Of a stretch of 64,000 nucleotides of DNA, positions 9,245-17,748 are shown piece after piece. The position numbers were made by a program, and so were the translations under genes. Each line of letters opens with the position of its first letter. Within the stretch, counting starts at the first letter, position 1. This stretch comes from Paramoeba atlantica (taxonomy: Eukaryota > Discosea): NCBI GenBank assembly GCA_977017575.1, contig CDRNVI010000041.1, forward strand, positions 409,898 through 473,897. Direction: 5' to 3'. A model generated the notes under the pieces. That model did not search any database and was not told where the DNA came from. It worked only from the letters and a program-made list of their open reading frames with translations.

Positions 9245-10330
9245 ATGCCTTCGTCGCCGCGAGAATCCCCACGTGAAACGCGAAGTTGTTCTCCCGACAT
9301 GGTGCCGGATAATCCGATGGGACGGGAGGAAATGTCAGTGTTGAAGTCAAGGGTTTGCGAGCAACTGCTCTTATCTAAGGAGTCTCATCCAGTTTTGCAT
9401 ATCAAGGCAGTGTGGCGACGAAAAAACGCGGCGACTTCGGCAAAGCGCATGTCTCATGGGAAAGTACGGCGGGAAGGGATGGAGATGTGGGCTGTTTGGG
9501 ATGACGAGCCGGGTAAAGAGTACCCTTTTCCGCATCAGCAGCTCGACTATTTCCGCGTGGATGTGGAGGACATGGGAGTGGTGGAAGGGAGTGGTGGGTT
9601 AGAGTTTATAGAGCTGGAAGGCGGACGGCCCCTGCCTCCCGGTGCACAGCCGGTGGTGCCCACGAGTGGAGTGAAGATTGACCCGTACGAGCCAATTACA
9701 TGGCCGGGGTATATCGACGCCAAACATGATGACGGATTTCGTCTCAGGGACTTATTTCGGGAATTGAAGGAGGCACCCGAATATGGATTGCGTCTAAATC
9801 AGTTTTTCCAGGATAGGTCTTTTCAGAGGCAGCAGGAGCGCAATTTCGATCAACTTCTTGGGAAATGGATTATACTAGCGCGTAAAACTCCAGGATGGAA
9901 TGAGGGTGAATTTCTCGAACTGGGCAAAGCAATCATTCAAAGTCTTCGCGATGCATATTGGAGGGCGTGTAAAGTTGATGTAGAAGCAGTGCATCGCAAA
10001 ATGGATAAGGATGACCGGGCTCACGACAAATTTTTTCAACATGTAACTGACCAATTGAGTGAGCGAGAAAAGTATAGGAACAGGTATGGTGCCACTTTCT
10101 TTGCGGGTCGCGCTGGTACGTTTGCACAATCGGGACCAGGGATCCAATCTACTCGTTCTCAACGTCCGCCATACGGGAATTACGGTCCCTCACCAACGTA
10201 TCGCCAACTTTGTTACAATTGTCGATCACCGGAGCACATAATCAAAGATTGCCCGTACAAACGTAGCTCCCTTCCGGATTTTCGCCAGCGGGCGGCTGGC
10301 AGCGCCTTCCAGGGCGCCAAGACGTTATGA
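9245..10330 (+). CDS. DIRS element 4 gag-like protein
   Basis: 361 aa from the first ATG after A1. An upstream in-frame extension lies inside the repeat and is less likely. The protein is charged and ends in a CCHC zinc knuckle (CYNCRSPEHIIKDC, spacing C-x2-C-x4-H-x4-C), typical of Gag-type RNA-binding proteins. Its middle region (FRELKEAPEYGLRLN, then a PGWNEGE segment) is alignable with the gag of element 5. Its stop overlaps the pol start as ATGA. Confidence 0.8.
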   Translation: MPSSPRESPRETRSCSPDMVPDNPMGREEMSVLKSRVCEQLLLSKESHPVLHIKAVWRRKNAATSAKRMSHGKVRREGMEMWAVWDDEPGKEYPFPHQQLDYFRVDVEDMGVVEGSGGLEFIELEGGRPLPPGAQPVVPTSGVKIDPYEPITWPGYIDAKHDDGFRLRDLFRELKEAPEYGLRLNQFFQDRSFQRQQERNFDQLLGKWIILARKTPGWNEGEFLELGKAIIQSLRDAYWRACKVDVEAVHRKMDKDDRAHDKFFQHVTDQLSEREKYRNRYGATFFAGRAGTFAQSGPGIQSTRSQRPPYGNYGPSPTYRQLCYNCRSPEHIIKDCPYKRSSLPDFRQRAAGSAFQGAKTL

Positions 10331-13131
10331 AACGCCCGCCCGTCATTCGCCAGTGTTCCTACGATAAATTACAAACCAGTCAAGACGGGAACGACATTTT
10401 CGCATCGAACACCCACCAAACTCAGTCGGGGTGCAAAAGTAAGATACAGAAAGATTTATCCGGAGAGCGTCGAGGAAACGAGAAAGAAGAGGAGAACCGT
10501 TATGCCACCGGCTGCAGTGAATGTCACCAATTGCAGAGGAAAGTTGATTCCATGTGGGAGTATATATCAAGGCACGTTAAGCCTTCAGAGTATTACAGCG
10601 GGGCGGAAAAATCTGTTAAGTCTACTGATGGGAGTCAAGGAATTTACACCGGAAGTACGGGTAGCACTAGACGCGATGTCGGGGATGTGGAGTACGTCGA
10701 CTTGGGAAACAAGAGCACGAATATGGGAAAGATTTCGACAATTTTGCCAAGGGAAAAACGTTCATCTGACACCGATCCACGCAGTAGCTTTTGTACAATG
10801 CCTTCCAGTCACAATACAAACGAGAATAACCTACGGCCGAGCGTTGATGACGCTATTCAATCTGATCGGCGAATGTACTGTACCAATAAAATTTTTCTGC
10901 AAGGCACTCCAAGCACAAGGAGCAGAGGAACCCACACATCAGATGGAACCCTTGACACCATACCTGCTAAACAAGATACGGAGAAGGGTCACGCAAGCGG
11001 AAGGGCTAACGTTAATGATGAGTTGGAAGGCTGCATCACGATGGTCGGAAACAGCAAATTTGACACGAGAAAAGTTTGTCGAAGTGACTCCAGAACGGAT
11101 CGTAGTAGCTTGGGGAAGAGGCACCAAAGCAACTCGATGCAACCCATGGCGCGCATCAATGTATACAGTCATCAAGGGGGAAGGAACACGAGAACTAGCT
11201 CAGTACGTACTTACGCTGAAGCCGTGGGACAGAATGTGTCGCACCAATGTGAGACAGATGGACAAACTTATCAAGAGCGTTCTGGGCCAAGGCTTTGGAA
11301 CGCACTCCGCAAAGCGAGGCGCGGTGACGGAACTTTTCAAGGAAGTTGCAAACGGGAAATTGACGATCGAGGAGGTCAAGAATTTAGCAAAACATCAGCA
11401 GATCGAGTCTCTCCTCAGATACAATTCCAATCCGGTAACGACAGCCCTTGCACTTGGAACAGCAAACGCAACAGACAAACTGAAAACGCTCTAAAAACAG
11501 AATATTTATTTCGCCAGTACTTGCGGGACATGCCGCAAGAGAAAAACCGACATACGATTGTGCGTACGCGACGCACGACAAAGCTAGCGACGAATGAACA
11601 ATTGAATTTGCCGTTGCATGTGAAAAAGATTCCTGCTATGGATGTAAAAGCGATTGAGATGAAAATGAATGATACAACGAAAAGGCGGTTTCAAGACACT
11701 ATGGAGAAGTTATTGCTTTTACAACGAACACCGGATAGGGAGCCGAACATGGGGCCAAAATTATCAGTGCCAGACATTGAGGACTTAGTTCAAGCCAAAA
11801 TTCTATCAAAAGTTACACACGAAGAGGAGCGGAAACGTCCTTCCAACCAATGGATAATACCATTTACCGTGATTGAGCCAGCAGACGATACAGCAGAAAC
11901 TGAAAGAAGAAGATTTATAGCTTGGACAAAGGAGGATAACACGAGAATAAAGAACGAATATCTGCCATATGTTCCCCTGAAACATGCGGCTTATTACTTA
12001 CATCGAGCCAAGGAATCATATGGGTTGAAGCGAGACATGGCATGCGGATTCTATCAGGTGCCAATTCCGTTATATTCTCGAGCAAAATTTCGATTTCGAT
12101 CAGAGAACGGTGAATTGTATGAGCTAAACGTAATGCCGATGGGACATCGTTGTGCGCCTGAAATAATGCACACAATCACCGCTACACTGGCAGGAGACCC
12201 GAAGTACTGCACAGAGCAGGGTGCATATTCCGACTCTTTTCAGGCAGATGTTTATGTCGATGGGTTGAGATTTGCTGGTACAATTGAACAAACCGAAAAA
12301 TATAAGGATTTTGTGGATAAGCGCGCACAGGAAGTGGGAGTAACGTTCAAGGATATAGGCAAAGAACCGATGCAACAGTACGTTTTTAATGGAGTAGAAT
12401 ACTGCCATGAGGAAGGAAAAGTTAGAATGGGACCTAAAATCGTGAAGCGCATGCAAAACGATCGTTTTCGGAACACGACTTATGGAAAATTGGAGTCAGC
12501 AGTTGGAAGGTTGGTTCACGCATCGTCGGTTCTGGGTGAGCCCATCGCGAATTATCATTTTACGTTAAAATTGGTTCGTCGGCGTATAAATGCACTAAAC
12601 AACAATCCATCATTACTGGACAGGACAGCGTATCTCCCCCCGTATGTAACGATAGAGTTAACCAGGTGGAAGCACATATTGATTTCCAACAGATTAATAA
12701 CCCCACCACCGCATCCTGACACAGTGCCACACCGCCACAGAATTTACACCGACGCATCGGGAACAGGTTGGGGAGCGATTCTCTACTTAGATTTTGGTCC
12801 TATTGTTTGTGTGGGAGATAGGTGGGAAGATGATTTCGTGTACGAAGTAAACCGAGCCGAGACGAGGGCCGTTCGTCTTGCGTTCGAAAAATTAGCGCAT
12901 CACTTTCGACGTGGAACCTGTATCGATTTATTTATCGATAACACTTCGTGTCTAGCATCCATCAAGAAGAAGTCTACGAAGTCGGATGGGATCAGTATGG
13001 AGCTCACTGGGCTGTTGAATTTTTTAAGGAAGCAAGGAATTGCAGTTCAACCCCATTATGTAGCATCGAAAGAGAACCCCGCTGACCCATTGAGCCGGCA
13101 AAGAATTGCGAAAGGGGAAACAAGTGACTAG
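10327..13131 (+). CDS. DIRS element 4 pol (RT-RNase H)
   Basis: 934-codon frame whose ATG overlaps the gag stop (ATGA). The first 390 or so codons overlap YR in another frame and have low-complexity S/T/R-rich content, so this part is dual-coding or simply kept open. RT: KRDMACGFYQ, MPMGHRCAPE, YVDGLRFAG. RNase H: YTDASGTGWGA, VNRAETRAV, IDNTSC, NPADPLSR. The layout matches DIRS-1-type overlapping frames. Confidence 0.85.
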   Translation: MKRPPVIRQCSYDKLQTSQDGNDIFASNTHQTQSGCKSKIQKDLSGERRGNEKEEENRYATGCSECHQLQRKVDSMWEYISRHVKPSEYYSGAEKSVKSTDGSQGIYTGSTGSTRRDVGDVEYVDLGNKSTNMGKISTILPREKRSSDTDPRSSFCTMPSSHNTNENNLRPSVDDAIQSDRRMYCTNKIFLQGTPSTRSRGTHTSDGTLDTIPAKQDTEKGHASGRANVNDELEGCITMVGNSKFDTRKVCRSDSRTDRSSLGKRHQSNSMQPMARINVYSHQGGRNTRTSSVRTYAEAVGQNVSHQCETDGQTYQERSGPRLWNALRKARRGDGTFQGSCKREIDDRGGQEFSKTSADRVSPQIQFQSGNDSPCTWNSKRNRQTENALKTEYLFRQYLRDMPQEKNRHTIVRTRRTTKLATNEQLNLPLHVKKIPAMDVKAIEMKMNDTTKRRFQDTMEKLLLLQRTPDREPNMGPKLSVPDIEDLVQAKILSKVTHEEERKRPSNQWIIPFTVIEPADDTAETERRRFIAWTKEDNTRIKNEYLPYVPLKHAAYYLHRAKESYGLKRDMACGFYQVPIPLYSRAKFRFRSENGELYELNVMPMGHRCAPEIMHTITATLAGDPKYCTEQGAYSDSFQADVYVDGLRFAGTIEQTEKYKDFVDKRAQEVGVTFKDIGKEPMQQYVFNGVEYCHEEGKVRMGPKIVKRMQNDRFRNTTYGKLESAVGRLVHASSVLGEPIANYHFTLKLVRRRINALNNNPSLLDRTAYLPPYVTIELTRWKHILISNRLITPPPHPDTVPHRHRIYTDASGTGWGAILYLDFGPIVCVGDRWEDDFVYEVNRAETRAVRLAFEKLAHHFRRGTCIDLFIDNTSCLASIKKKSTKSDGISMELTGLLNFLRKQGIAVQPHYVASKENPADPLSRQRIAKGETSD
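10502..11494 (+). CDS. DIRS element 4 tyrosine recombinase (YR)
   Basis: 330 aa. It has ASRWSETANL (first Arg), THSAKRGA (H-x-x-x-R), AKHQQ (second His) and LLRY (nucleophile). It shares the YR fold signature with elements 2 and 5 but lacks their long proline/arginine-rich N-terminus. It is entirely nested in the pol frame. Confidence 0.85.
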   Translation: MPPAAVNVTNCRGKLIPCGSIYQGTLSLQSITAGRKNLLSLLMGVKEFTPEVRVALDAMSGMWSTSTWETRARIWERFRQFCQGKNVHLTPIHAVAFVQCLPVTIQTRITYGRALMTLFNLIGECTVPIKFFCKALQAQGAEEPTHQMEPLTPYLLNKIRRRVTQAEGLTLMMSWKAASRWSETANLTREKFVEVTPERIVVAWGRGTKATRCNPWRASMYTVIKGEGTRELAQYVLTLKPWDRMCRTNVRQMDKLIKSVLGQGFGTHSAKRGAVTELFKEVANGKLTIEEVKNLAKHQQIESLLRYNSNPVTTALALGTANATDKLKTL

Positions 13132-13142
13132 CGAAAGGGTGG

Positions 13143-14326
13143 TCCCCGCGTGGACACCCGTTCGCGATAGGGAGGGATGTATATCTCTCTGGGAGGTGAA
13201 AAGGATAGGTATAAAATATTTGATTATTTTGCGTACAAATAATGAAAGATGCATCATATTGGAAATTCAGCATACAGATGGATAGTAGGTTTAAAAGATA
13301 ATGAGAAATACATGTATGTTAAAATATTTTGAGATATTTCAATAGCAGATTAATATTAGGACTCGAGTAGTATGTACTTGTGAAATTAATGTTTCTTTCC
13401 CGGAGAGCAATTCTAGAAGTTTACGAATAGAATTGTTCGAAGGGATTTATACGCCGATAAATGGCCGGCGGGCATTGTACGCTTGTATTTAGAATGATTT
13501 GAATATGCAGTTTAGTCCATACGATTATCGCCTTTATTTGAAGAAGTGTTTTTTCTCCATACAAAACTTTTTGTCCCACCCACCAGCCCCCAAACCACTC
13601 CCCGCGTGGACACCCGTTCGCGATAGGGAGGGATGTATATCTCTCTGGGAGGTGAAAAGGATAGGTATAAAATATTTGATTATTTTGCGTACAAATAATG
13701 ATAGATGCATCATATTGGAAATTCAGCATACAGATGGATAGTAGGTTTAAAAGATAATGAGAAATACATGTATGTTAAAATATTTTGAGATATTTCAATA
13801 GCAGATTAATATTAGGACTCGAGTAGTATGTACTTGTGAAATTAATGTTTCTTTCCCGGAGAGCAATTCTAGAAGTTTACGAATAGAATTGTTCGAAGGG
13901 ATTTATACGCCGATAAATGGCCGGCGGGCATTGTACGCTTGTATTTAGAATGATTTGAATATGCAGTTTAGTCCATACGATTATCGCCTTTATTTGAAGA
14001 AGTGTTTTTTCTCCATACAAAACTTTTTGTCCCACCCACCAGCCCCCAAACCACTCCCCGCGTGGACACCCGTTCGCGATAGGGAGGGATGTATATCTCT
14101 CTGGGAGGTGAAAAGGATAGGTATAAAATATTTGATTATTTTGCGTACAAATAATGAAAGATGCATCATATTGGAAATTCAGCATACAGATGGATAGTAG
14201 GTTTAAAAGATAATGAGAAATACATGTATGTTAAAATATTTTGAGATATTTCAATAGCAGATTAATATTAGGACTCGAGTAGTATGTACTTGTGAAATTA
14301 ATGTTTCTTTCCCGGAGAGCAATTCT
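13143..14326 (+). repeat. DIRS element 4 terminal repeats B1-A2-B2-A3-B3
   Basis: Three 272-bp B copies alternate with two 184-bp A copies (159 bp of A plus the 25-bp C-rich linker). A single base difference was noticed between B copies. The B/A junction has a dyad CAATTCT...AGAATTG, different in sequence from the other families but equivalent in position. Confidence 0.9.
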
Positions 14327-14854
14327 GTTGTAAACGTGATCTGGAGCTTTGGAGTGTGAGTTTATCTCTTCTTGGTGTTCTTTTTCGTCCCCGCCGTCCA
14401 TAGACATTTGATCGCGCATCTCCTCGTCGGTGGCCTTGGATTCGACTTCCGTATCACTTGTTAAATCTTGATCGAACTCCATTTCCAACGGTACCTCTTT
14501 TGACTTCGCTGAGGATGTCTCCATTCGAAAAGTTGTTGTTTTAATCTTGATCGTGTTTCGAGGATGGGGTTTTCGAGGCTCGACGTCGTCGTTCATACCG
14601 TGATCTGCCCAGTTTCTTGGTAATTCCTTGGGCTCGATGAATTTGATTCGTGGCTTCTTTTTCAGAGTTGCTGCTACTTTTATTTCTGGTGAAGTTTGTT
14701 CACATTTTTCCTCGCATTGAAGATGAATTCTTGTAGCCTCTATATCTTTATGATTTTTTGGCTTCGAGAGCCGTCCATGATTCACTGTGGGTTCCTTCAA
14801 TTTCTTCTTGACTTGTGTGGTACTTCGCGTCGGTGTCCGAGAAAGGCGTGTCAT
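14327..14854 (-). CDS. LINE N-terminal linker protein, partial
   Basis: About 176 codons from the ATG to the insertion point. It is highly charged, K/E-rich and probably disordered. It ends at APDHVYN, which matches APDHVLRK at the same place in the plus-strand S element (about 25615), just before a possible chromodomain-like stretch. No catalytic domain is included. Assignment to family S rests on this short match and the general layout. Confidence 0.55.
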
Positions 14855-14876
14855 GAGAAAGAAAAATTAAAGAAAG

Positions 14877-14892
14877 CAACAAGGTACAGAAA
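14877..14892 (-). other. Spliced-leader remnant (16 nt)
   Basis: Matches the 3' 16 nt of the SL exon. It is followed directly by the pyrimidine-rich leader of the LINE ORF. A second partial copy (TTTCTGTACC) lies 5 bp upstream, a tandem partial duplication. Confidence 0.55.
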
Positions 14893-15408
14893 GTAGTGGT
14901 ACAGAAAGTAGAGGTGGTCCAGGCAACTCACCACCTCTTTACGCAGCCGGAGGGGCGTACTGCAACCGACTCGGTCCCAGTCGGTAGAGGTGGTCCAGGC
15001 AACTCACCACCTCTTTACGCAGCCGGAGGGGCGTACTGCAACCGACTCGGTCCCAGTCGGTAGAGGTGGTCCAGGCAACTCACCACCTCTTTACGCAGCC
15101 GGAGGGGCGCACTGCAACCGACCGCTGCCTCGCGATAATGCGAGGCAGAGTCACGCCCAGTGGTCCTCAAGGGAGGCCACCATGGCGCATAGCTCCCGGG
15201 AAGAGACAGGCGCGAGAAGAAGAAAGCCGGGGAGGGAAGAAAACTCACTCAAGGAGTGAGCCGGGGAGGGGTGAAAAGTCGGAAGTACGTCCCCTACTTC
15301 CACGACAAAGAGGGACAGTCCCTGCTAGCCGTCAGCCGGAAACGGGCATTTAAAAGGAAAATGTATGCCCGTTTCCGGGAAAAGAAAGGAAGGGCTAGCA
15401 AAATGTAC
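14893..15408 (-). other. Hairpin-rich leader region
   Basis: 516 bp between two SL sequences, read on the minus strand. Perfect inverted repeats follow one another: 15336-15349/15365-15378 (14 bp), enclosed by GCTAGCC/GGCTAGC (15324-15330/15393-15399), then AGGGAC/GTCCCT, GGAAGTA/TACTTCC, CTCACTC/GAGTGAG, CTGCCTCGC/GCGAGGCAG, and two stems in each of three 76-bp repeats. No credible ORF. It is either a structured LINE leader or, for its first part, an SL-RNA-like intron. Confidence 0.5.
14911..15138. repeat. 76-bp tandem repeat, 3 copies
   Basis: Starts at 14911, 14987 and 15063. Each unit contains GAGGTGGT/ACCACCTC and ACCGACT/AGTCGGT inverted repeats. The third unit diverges at its end. 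Confidence 0.85.
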
Positions 15409-15437
15409 CAACAAGGTACAGAAACTGTATCTTTATC
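15409..15437 (-). other. Spliced-leader exon copy followed by GT
   Basis: 29 nt identical to the 3' part of the SL exon used by LINEs A-C, ending ...CCTTGTTG. It is the only copy followed by GT (GTACATTTTG), and nested stems follow. It abuts the first base of the satellite array. Confidence 0.7.
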
Positions 15438-17268
15438 ACGGGATCGCCGATAACCCAAGGGACGTAGGGTCAAATTGAAACGTGTTGACTTCCGCAAGGG
15501 AAAACGATGTGCGACATGCCCCCGTCCCATCACGCGTTCGCTTGCTTGCGTTGAACGCACAAGTTTGAAAGCACGCCAAGATTTCGACACAGAACAACGC
15601 AGGGACGACCAAGCCTCTCTCGTAGAGCATGTCCCTGACGGTGCCTGTTTGCTGGACCGTGTTTCAGCAACGCAAATTGGCGTGAGGAAGACGAGTTTGT
15701 CAATTCCCCTGCGCTTTTCAGCACTTTACGTGTTGGACGCGTTGAAAAGGGTTATTTTCTGACCAATCACCGCAACGACCGAACGCGACAACGAAACGGC
15801 TCACGTACGAAGTTGCTTAACAGTGGGCCACTGGTTCGCGAGGTCTGAAATCAAGCTGTGTTTTGTGAGATGAAGCAGATTGCTTCTTTGTAGAGCCTCG
15901 ATGGGGATGTTTTGGAGTAATGGCGGATGCCCCCTTGTTCTATTCTATTCTATTTGACACCCATTTGGCCTTGACAGGCTGTGGGTCCTCTACCGTCCAC
16001 GCGAGGGGGCCCGACGGCTCGGATGTTACTCCGATGCGTACGACCGGTCCTTGCGGACCGGCGGGCGAAACCCACACAGCTGTTCGTGTGGACTATTGTG
16101 TGTGTGTGTGTTGGAAGATTGAACTCCATGGATAAAGTTCTGCGTATGCTTGCCTTTTATTTGTGCGTGGTTTTAAATTTCTTTGGCATTGGCAAATTTT
16201 GTTTTGTTTCTCTTTTCCACATGCCGTCCATTTTTGTGCGCTTGTGTTTGTGGAATGTTGTGCCCACTCCACTGCGCAGTGAGTGTTACAAGGGCTGCCG
16301 CCCCCACACGCCCTTTGCTTCACGTTACGGTGGGTATGGCACTTTCGGTGCGTAGACCACTTTACGAAGCGATTGGGAGATGCACAAACCCTCCATCACA
16401 ACGGGGCGTTCGACGCCCCCCTCCCCTCGTGCAAATACGTAGAAATGACTGCACCTCGCCATTCCAGGCCCTGTGCGGACACACGGGATCGCCGATAACC
16501 CAAGGGACGTAGGGTCAAATTGAAACGTGTTGACTTCCCCAAGGGAAAACGATGTGCGACATGCCCCCGTCCCATCACGCGTTCGCTTGCTTGCGTTGAA
16601 CGCACAAGTTTGAAAGCACGCCAAGATTTCGACACAGAACAACGCAGGGACGACCAAGCCTCTCTCGTAGAGCATGTCCCTGACGGTGCCTGTTTGCTGG
16701 ACCGTGTTTCAGCAACGCAAATTGGCGTGAGGAAGACGAGTTTGTCAATTCCCCTGCGCTTTTCAGCACTTTACGTGTTGGACGCGTTGAAAAGGATTAT
16801 TTTCTGACCAATCACCGCAACGACCGAACGCGACAACGAAACGGCTCACGTACGAAGTTGCTTAACAGTGGGCCACTGGTTCGCGAGGTCTGAAATCAAG
16901 CTGTGTTTTGTGAGATGAAGCAGATTGCTTCTTTGTAGAGCCTCGATGGGGATGTTTTGGAGTAATGGCGGATGCCCCCTTGTTCTATTCTATTCTATTT
17001 GACACCCATTTGGCCTTGACAGGCTGTGGGTCCTCTACCGTCCACGCGAGGGGGCCCGACGGCTCGGATGTTACTCCGATGCGTACGACCGGTCCTTGCG
17101 GACCGGCGGGCGAGCCAGCCGTAGAAAGCCACGGCTGGCACTTCACTTAGGACGGGAGTCGGAGACGCAGCGTGGCTAGGCCACACACTGACCAGCGGTC
17201 CCTACGAGAGGGGCAACCAATCCTCCGCGCGCCTTCAAAGAAGGTGGTACAAAACGTTTAATTTAAAG

Positions 17269-17748
17269 TTATTGAATTCCAGATGCCCTACGTTTCCTTT
17301 TTCGAGCCCACGTCCCGTCTTCTTTGTGGTTCTTTATAGCTTGGGCCCACCTATTTCTGTTCTGGGCCATCGTCTTCCACAGTTGTGGTGGTATTCCTGA
17401 CCTTTCACACGCTTTTTCTACGGCTTGAACGTAAGGAGGATTTGTGCATGGTAAGCGGTGGTGCATTAGTATCCCGAATAGCGTCTTATTAGGGTGCCGA
17501 TGTTCATCCATACGAGCTACGTGCCCTGCATAGCTGAGAATTCTTAGGTCATAAAGCAGTTGAGTAGGCTCCATGTCAGACATTCCCATCACCTCGGAGT
17601 TGCTGGTTCGTTTGCGTTCGGGGCAGGTATTTCCATCAATTGGGCTCCATGGAATCTTGAGTGCCCTCCGGATCATACTCAAGTAGTGGACATCTAGTGT
17701 ACTTTGGAGTTTGGCGTCCAGCGCCCGGGACACACTTCCGTACATCAA
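17269..17748 (-). pseudogene. LINE C-terminal fragment in satellite unit 2
   Basis: 159 codons that read like the end of an APE-type LINE polyprotein: YPRLMYGS, MIRRALKIPW, then SYAGHVARMDEHRHPNKTLFG and a final W-rich part. The same frame can be followed upstream to about 17850 (IWNNKLISRHRKS). There is no RT core, so it is a 5'-truncated copy captured before the satellite amplified. It would not be functional. Confidence 0.7.

Larger units (their letters stand above)
9083..14326 (+). mobile_element. DIRS/PAT-type retrotransposon, element 4 (third family; looks whole)
   Basis: Order: A1 (9083-9241), gag, YR inside the pol frame, pol, B1 (13143-13414), A2 (13415-13598), B2 (13599-13870), then an extra A3 (13871-14054) and B3 (14055-14326). 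All three B copies are 272 bp and almost identical, so the element is young. No interruption of its genes is apparent. There is no target duplication: left flank ...GGATTTCATGAT, right flank GTTGTAAACG, as expected for recombinase insertion. It sits between element 3 and a minus-strand LINE that both were inserted into. The doubled A-B at the right may come from recombination between repeats or a concatemeric circle. Confidence 0.85.
14327..14892 (-). mobile_element. LINE of family S type, 5' part (minus strand)
   Basis: The 5' end of a LINE transcript copy. It starts with a 16-nt SL remnant (TTTCTGTACCTTGTTG, 14892-14877), followed by a pyrimidine-rich 5' UTR and an ATG at 14854. It is interrupted at 14327 by DIRS element 4 (and element 3). 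The remaining ORF should be on the far left, outside the window. Confidence 0.65.

Noticed and set aside
14911-15138. Tandem tRNA genes, because the unit is 76 bp with two stems
   Set aside because: No T-loop GGTTCRA motif and the stems do not form a cloverleaf.
15475-15762. Small recurring ORFs of 60-150 codons in every satellite unit (both strands)
   Set aside because: They overlap one another, have no family motifs and recur only because the unit is tandem. Only the minus-strand LINE C-terminal frame is convincing.
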